From a virus: a stretch of DNA of 41,633 nt. The stretch is from IMG/VR virus record IMGVR_UViG_3300045925_000147, positions 1 through 41,633 of that record; one strand, given 5' to 3'. This document shows positions 38,989 through 41,633 of this stretch, piece by piece. The notes under the pieces are model-generated. The model searched no databases. It was not told the DNA's origin and saw only the letters and a list, made by a program, of their open reading frames with translations. Numbering within the stretch: the stretch's first letter is position 1; the number at the start of each line of letters is the position of its first letter. The position numbers were made by a program, and so were the translations under genes.

Positions 38989-39496
38989 GCCGCGCGTCGC
39001 CGGCGTCGACGTCGGGACCCGGCGCGCCGCGTACTGCTCGCTAAGTCAGCGCGGCCAGCGTTTCGACATCCACCGCATGGAGAGCTTCGCGGTCAGGGGC
39101 GACGACCTCCTGGAGCGCATCGAGCACCTGGCGGTCCAGCTCGGCGAGCGCCTCGAGGACGACGACCCCGCGATCGTGGCGGTCGAGGACGGGTACGTGG
39201 GACGGAACCATCGTACGTCCCTCACCATCGGCATGGCGCGCGGCGTCGCGGCGTTCGTCGCCAAGTCGTCGACGTCGGCCCGTGTGCACCTCGTGGACCC
39301 CGGCGAGGCCCGCAAGGCCATCGGGGTCGCGCGCTTTGCCCAGTCCAGGGCGGCCGCGAAGTCCGCGGTGATCGTCGCGGTGTCCCAGATCCTGTGCCTC
39401 ACGACGTCGGCGCCGGACGACGACGAGGCGGATGCGGCTGCACTTGCGATCTGGGCGGCCGGCAGGCTGTGGCAGCTGGAAGCTCGAATTGGATAG
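38966..39496 (+). CDS. RuvC-like Holliday junction resolvase
   Basis: A 176-residue protein of the RNase H fold. Acidic residues fit the RuvC active site: Asp15 in VAGVDVGTRR, Glu74 in IVAVEDGYVGRN and the cluster Asp153-Glu154-Asp156 in DDDEADAAALAIWA; the GVARFAQSRAAAKSA segment precedes it as in RuvC-type enzymes. It would resolve branched DNA before packaging. It overlaps the preceding gene by 23 bases. Confidence 0.88.
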   Translation: MPRSPRGRPRVAGVDVGTRRAAYCSLSQRGQRFDIHRMESFAVRGDDLLERIEHLAVQLGERLEDDDPAIVAVEDGYVGRNHRTSLTIGMARGVAAFVAKSSTSARVHLVDPGEARKAIGVARFAQSRAAAKSAVIVAVSQILCLTTSAPDDDEADAAALAIWAAGRLWQLEARIG

Positions 39497-39507
39497 GGGG
39501 AATACCC

Positions 39508-40575
39508 GTGGCAAGGATCAGGACGATCAAGCCGGAATTTTGGATCGACCAGCAGCTTTCGCTTCTGCCAAGGGATGTTCGATTGTTCTACATCGCCCTT
39601 TGGAATTTCGCTGATGACGAGGCCAGGCTTCGAGGGGAATTGGCCTACTTAAAAGGACAGATTTTCCCCTACGACATCGACATCAAAGAAAGGGACATCA
39701 ACGCCTTCATCCTGATGCTTGAGGAGCTTGGAAAGCTTTGGAGGTGGACGGCGAGCTCCGGCGAAGTGATGCTCTACCTGACGAACTTTAATACGCACCA
39801 GAAAATCGATAAGCGGGCAGACTCAAAACTTCCCCCTCCACCTCATGGACTAGCAACAAAGTACATCAAGAAAGCCATCCCAAACCACGAACGCCTTGCA
39901 CTTGCGGTGCGCTACGGAGCCGCATGGGGAAAGAAGCCATCAGAATTTACATGTAAGTGCGGTACAAGAGGCAAAATCACGTTTTACAGCAAGAGCCACG
40001 TCTTCTTTTCAGAGGTAGCAAGTAATGGCATTCCAATTCGTGCATTAGAAATTGACCACATCATCCCAGAATCAAGCGGTGGAGAGACAACCGCGGTCAA
40101 CCTCCAACTGCTGTGCCAGCGCTGCAATCGCGCTAAATCCTCGGCGGTTCCCGCCGAAAAGTCGGTGGAGAGTGCGGACATTCCGCCGATGGATCAGGGA
40201 TCAGGGATCAGGGATCAAGGATCAGGGAATGGAAGGGATCGCGGAGGCGCGCGCGAATCTGGCCGTGAGGTTCATTTCGAAGAAGGCATGAGGCCCGGGA
40301 AGATCCGAGGCGGCAGCACACCAGCCCTTCTGGTTGAAGCCTGGAACCGGAATCCCAAGGCGAAGCTCATAAGCCACGAAAGCGGGGACAGGCTCGTTGA
40401 CTTCGCCATCGGGAGGGGTGCCGACCCGAAGGCCATCGATGTGGCATTTCACGACCCGAAGAAGTGCGAATACAAGTTCATCTGGGAACTTCTGGACGAG
40501 CTCACACCGAAGCTCGGTAAGAAAGAGCCACTGAAGGACGCCTTTGATGCCTGGGTGAGAGGGGTAACGACATGA
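39508..40575 (+). CDS. Replication-organizer-like protein with inserted HNH domain
   Basis: A 355-residue protein from GTG 39508. The N-terminus (MARIRTIKPEFWIDQQLS, then RLFYIALWNFADDEARLRGE and YLKGQIFPYDI) is the conserved start of phage replisome-organizer/DnaD-like initiators. Residues about 150-220 form a zinc-containing HNH nuclease: FTCKCGTRGK, ALEIDHIIPESSGGETTA and LQLLCQRCNRAKSS. A low-complexity linker encoded by 7-bp repeats follows, then a helical C-terminus (PALLVEAWNRNPKAKLISHE, EYKFIWELLDELTPKL). The first 700 bases are less GC-rich than the last 300. Either a mobile HNH has entered an initiator gene or the fusion is functional in origin nicking. Confidence 0.75.
   Translation: MARIRTIKPEFWIDQQLSLLPRDVRLFYIALWNFADDEARLRGELAYLKGQIFPYDIDIKERDINAFILMLEELGKLWRWTASSGEVMLYLTNFNTHQKIDKRADSKLPPPPHGLATKYIKKAIPNHERLALAVRYGAAWGKKPSEFTCKCGTRGKITFYSKSHVFFSEVASNGIPIRALEIDHIIPESSGGETTAVNLQLLCQRCNRAKSSAVPAEKSVESADIPPMDQGSGIRDQGSGNGRDRGGARESGREVHFEEGMRPGKIRGGSTPALLVEAWNRNPKAKLISHESGDRLVDFAIGRGADPKAIDVAFHDPKKCEYKFIWELLDELTPKLGKKEPLKDAFDAWVRGVTT
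40191..40225 (+). repeat. 7-bp tandem repeat GGATCAG
   Basis: Five consecutive copies of GGATCAG (one with a single change) in the linker of the replication-organizer-like gene, giving DQGSGIRDQGSG. Since 7 is not a multiple of 3, a change in copy number would shift the frame unless three units change at once. Confidence 0.9.
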
Positions 40576-41087
40576 GCCTGTCACGTGAGCAGTTTGCTGG
40601 ATCCGTGAAGCGGATCACGGCGGTGTTCTCAATGACTCCCGAGCAGACGACGGAGTACCTCGAGACGATTTTCGAGCAGGTCAACTGGATGGACCCGTAT
40701 TTCTTCGATCAATCCTGCAAGGAGATCGTCAGGAAGTTCAAGGCCGGAGCCCGTAGGCCGATGCCTACAGAGTTCCTGACCGAATACAACGCTTCAAGAC
40801 AACGCGCCAACGTCCCAGGGGCCGTCAGGACTGAAAGGTGCTCAGTCTGTGAAGCGATTGGATACGAGTTTGAATATTTTGCACACCGAGACGGTCGCAT
40901 GATCGAGGCCGTACTGCCCTGCAAGAACTGCCGGAAGGAAGCGCGTCAAAGCTGGCAGCTCAGGGAAGAACTGACTCCGATCTCCAGAGGTGAATACGAC
41001 CGCCATCGCGGGAAATCGAGCTTTGCAACTCTGATTGAACAAGCGTTGCAGAACATCAGAAAGCCTGAGGAAGCCAATGCCAAATAA
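40572..41087 (+). CDS. Zinc-containing early protein downstream of the replication gene
   Basis: A 171-residue protein in an ATGA overlap with the replication-like gene. The N-terminal part is helical (EQFAGSVKRITAVFSMTPEQ, then WMDPYFFDQSCKEIVRKFKA); the middle has CSVCEAIGYEFEYFAHRDG and LPCKNCRKEAR, a four-Cys zinc ribbon. The combination MP..EF then a zinc ribbon is common in replication-region phage proteins placed where helicase loaders are found, but there is no P-loop, so loader function is not supported. Confidence 0.62.
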   Translation: MSLSREQFAGSVKRITAVFSMTPEQTTEYLETIFEQVNWMDPYFFDQSCKEIVRKFKAGARRPMPTEFLTEYNASRQRANVPGAVRTERCSVCEAIGYEFEYFAHRDGRMIEAVLPCKNCRKEARQSWQLREELTPISRGEYDRHRGKSSFATLIEQALQNIRKPEEANAK

Positions 41088-41154
41088 TACAACTCCCACC
41101 AACCGCCTCGCCCTGCAATCCCTTCACGGAAAGAAGAATAGGAGCCCGAAATGA
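41077..41154 (+). CDS. Micro-ORF, 25 residues
   Basis: ATG 41077 lies five bases after TGAGG within the end of the preceding gene and its stop overlaps the DUF6745 gene start (ATGA). The product opens MPNNTTPTNRLALQSLHGKK. No family; probably a coupling peptide or a leader for the downstream gene. Confidence 0.4.
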   Translation: MPNNTTPTNRLALQSLHGKKNRSPK

Positions 41155-41633
41155 CCAAGAACCCGCTTCACGATCCCTACGTCAAGGCGTGCGACTACCC
41201 AGGAGTTCTCGATGAGCGCCAGGTAGAGGCGGCGCTGGGAAGGTATCTGGAAGCCTTGGGCATCAAGCGAGAAATTCGCAGACTCCGCGCCGGGTGGACT
41301 TTGGAATCAGAGCCCGCCATCGCCGTCACCGTCAATGCCATTCTTGACGACTATTCCAAGCGGACTGGGAATGCACTGGCTGCACTGGATGCACGGGCTG
41401 CACTGGATGCACGGGATGCACGGGCTGCACTGGATGCACGGGATGCACGGGCTGCACGGGATGCACAGGATGCACGGGCTGCACGGGATGCACAGGATGC
41501 ACGGGCTGCACGGGCTGCACGGGCTGCACTGGCTGCACTGGATGCACTGGCTGCACTGGATGCACGGGCTGCACTGGATGCACGGGCTGCACGGGCTGCA
41601 CTGGATGCACGGGATGCACGGGCTGCACGGGAT
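41151..41633 (+). CDS. DUF6745-type protein, N-terminal part (gene continues at the left end)
   Basis: ATG 41151 follows AGGAGCCCGAA and overlaps the micro-ORF stop. The first 74 residues ([20 protein letters not shown], then [20 protein letters not shown], then [19 protein letters not shown]) resemble the helical start of DUF6745 proteins, in which a helix with A...YL.A.G precedes a variable middle. From residue 75 the protein is the tripeptide-repeat array, and the frame is still open at the last base. The frame matches that of 2-889 exactly, so the gene is complete only across the junction. Confidence 0.8.
   Translation, partial: MTKNPLHDPYVKACDYPGVLDERQVEAALGRYLEALGIKREIRRLRAGWTLESEPAIAVTVNAILDDYSKRTGNALAALDARAALDARDARAALDARDARAARDAQDARAARDAQDARAARAARAALAALDALAALDARAALDARAARAALDARDARAARD
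41373..41633 (+). repeat. 9-bp tandem repeat array, right end
   Basis: About 28.7 units of the same 9-bp repeat as at 1-223, in frame, each ending in GCA. The final 22 units equal the first 21-22 units of the left-end array in order, with one additional Arg-Ala-Ala unit. No sequence divergence besides the two variable positions per unit. Confidence 0.97.

Noticed and set aside
40572-41087. DnaC-type helicase loader
   Set aside because: The position fits but there is no P-loop or AAA+ motif.
41332-41628. Minus-strand frame with His-Pro-Val-Gln repeats
   Set aside because: Antisense reading of the same 9-bp array with no ribosome site or flanking domain.

Overview
The window is almost certainly a complete, circularly assembled genome of a tailed dsDNA bacteriophage (class Caudoviricetes) of about 41.4 kb once the ends are merged. 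The two ends carry the same 9-bp tandem array in the same reading frame, and one gene runs off the right end and continues at the left end. The DNA is GC-rich, has Shine-Dalgarno sites and very many ATGA/GTGA start-stop overlaps, and uses the standard bacterial code, so the host is a high-GC bacterium. I cannot name the host. The head genes follow the lambda order (TerS, GpA-type TerL, lambda-type portal, S49 protease with an in-frame scaffold start, decoration protein, major capsid protein). A tail tube protein and no sheath suggest a siphovirus. A tyrosine integrase suggests a temperate lifestyle.

Layout. 41077-2840 (across the junction): a chain of small, translationally coupled genes led by a DUF6745-type protein with an internal tripeptide-repeat array; a UVR-motif protein and Cys-rich mini-proteins follow. 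3022-4589: endonuclease VII-like and HNH nucleases around an ABA-sandwich protein, directly before the terminase. 4590-9377: packaging and portal. 9378-12960: five beta-rich or small genes inserted between portal and protease. 12957-16000: protease/scaffold, decoration and capsid, with an intrinsic terminator just before the capsid gene. 16111-29113: a lipoprotein and a 39-residue membrane protein, then neck, tail-completion, tail-tube, tape-measure-like, hub and fibre-like genes. 29379-30091: a holin-like membrane protein and a Cys/Pro-rich protein.

30045-33252 is mainly leftward: two membrane/zinc proteins, a hypothetical gene and the integrase. It is interrupted by an intact tRNA-Leu(UAG), a small protein and a ribbon-helix-helix-like regulator on the plus strand. 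33253-33859 is the main control region, with a promoter-like site, a degenerate tRNA-Val-like sequence that could be the attachment site, and a hairpin leader. 33860-41087 is the rightward early region: coupled mini-genes, a RecE-like exonuclease and ERF annealing protein pair, winged-helix and zinc-finger proteins, a RuvC-like resolvase, a replication-organizer-like protein carrying an HNH domain, and a small zinc protein.

I could recognise no endolysin, CI-like repressor or DNA polymerase. Many proteins are only described, not assigned. Zinc-binding Cys/His motifs occur in an unusually large share of the small proteins.
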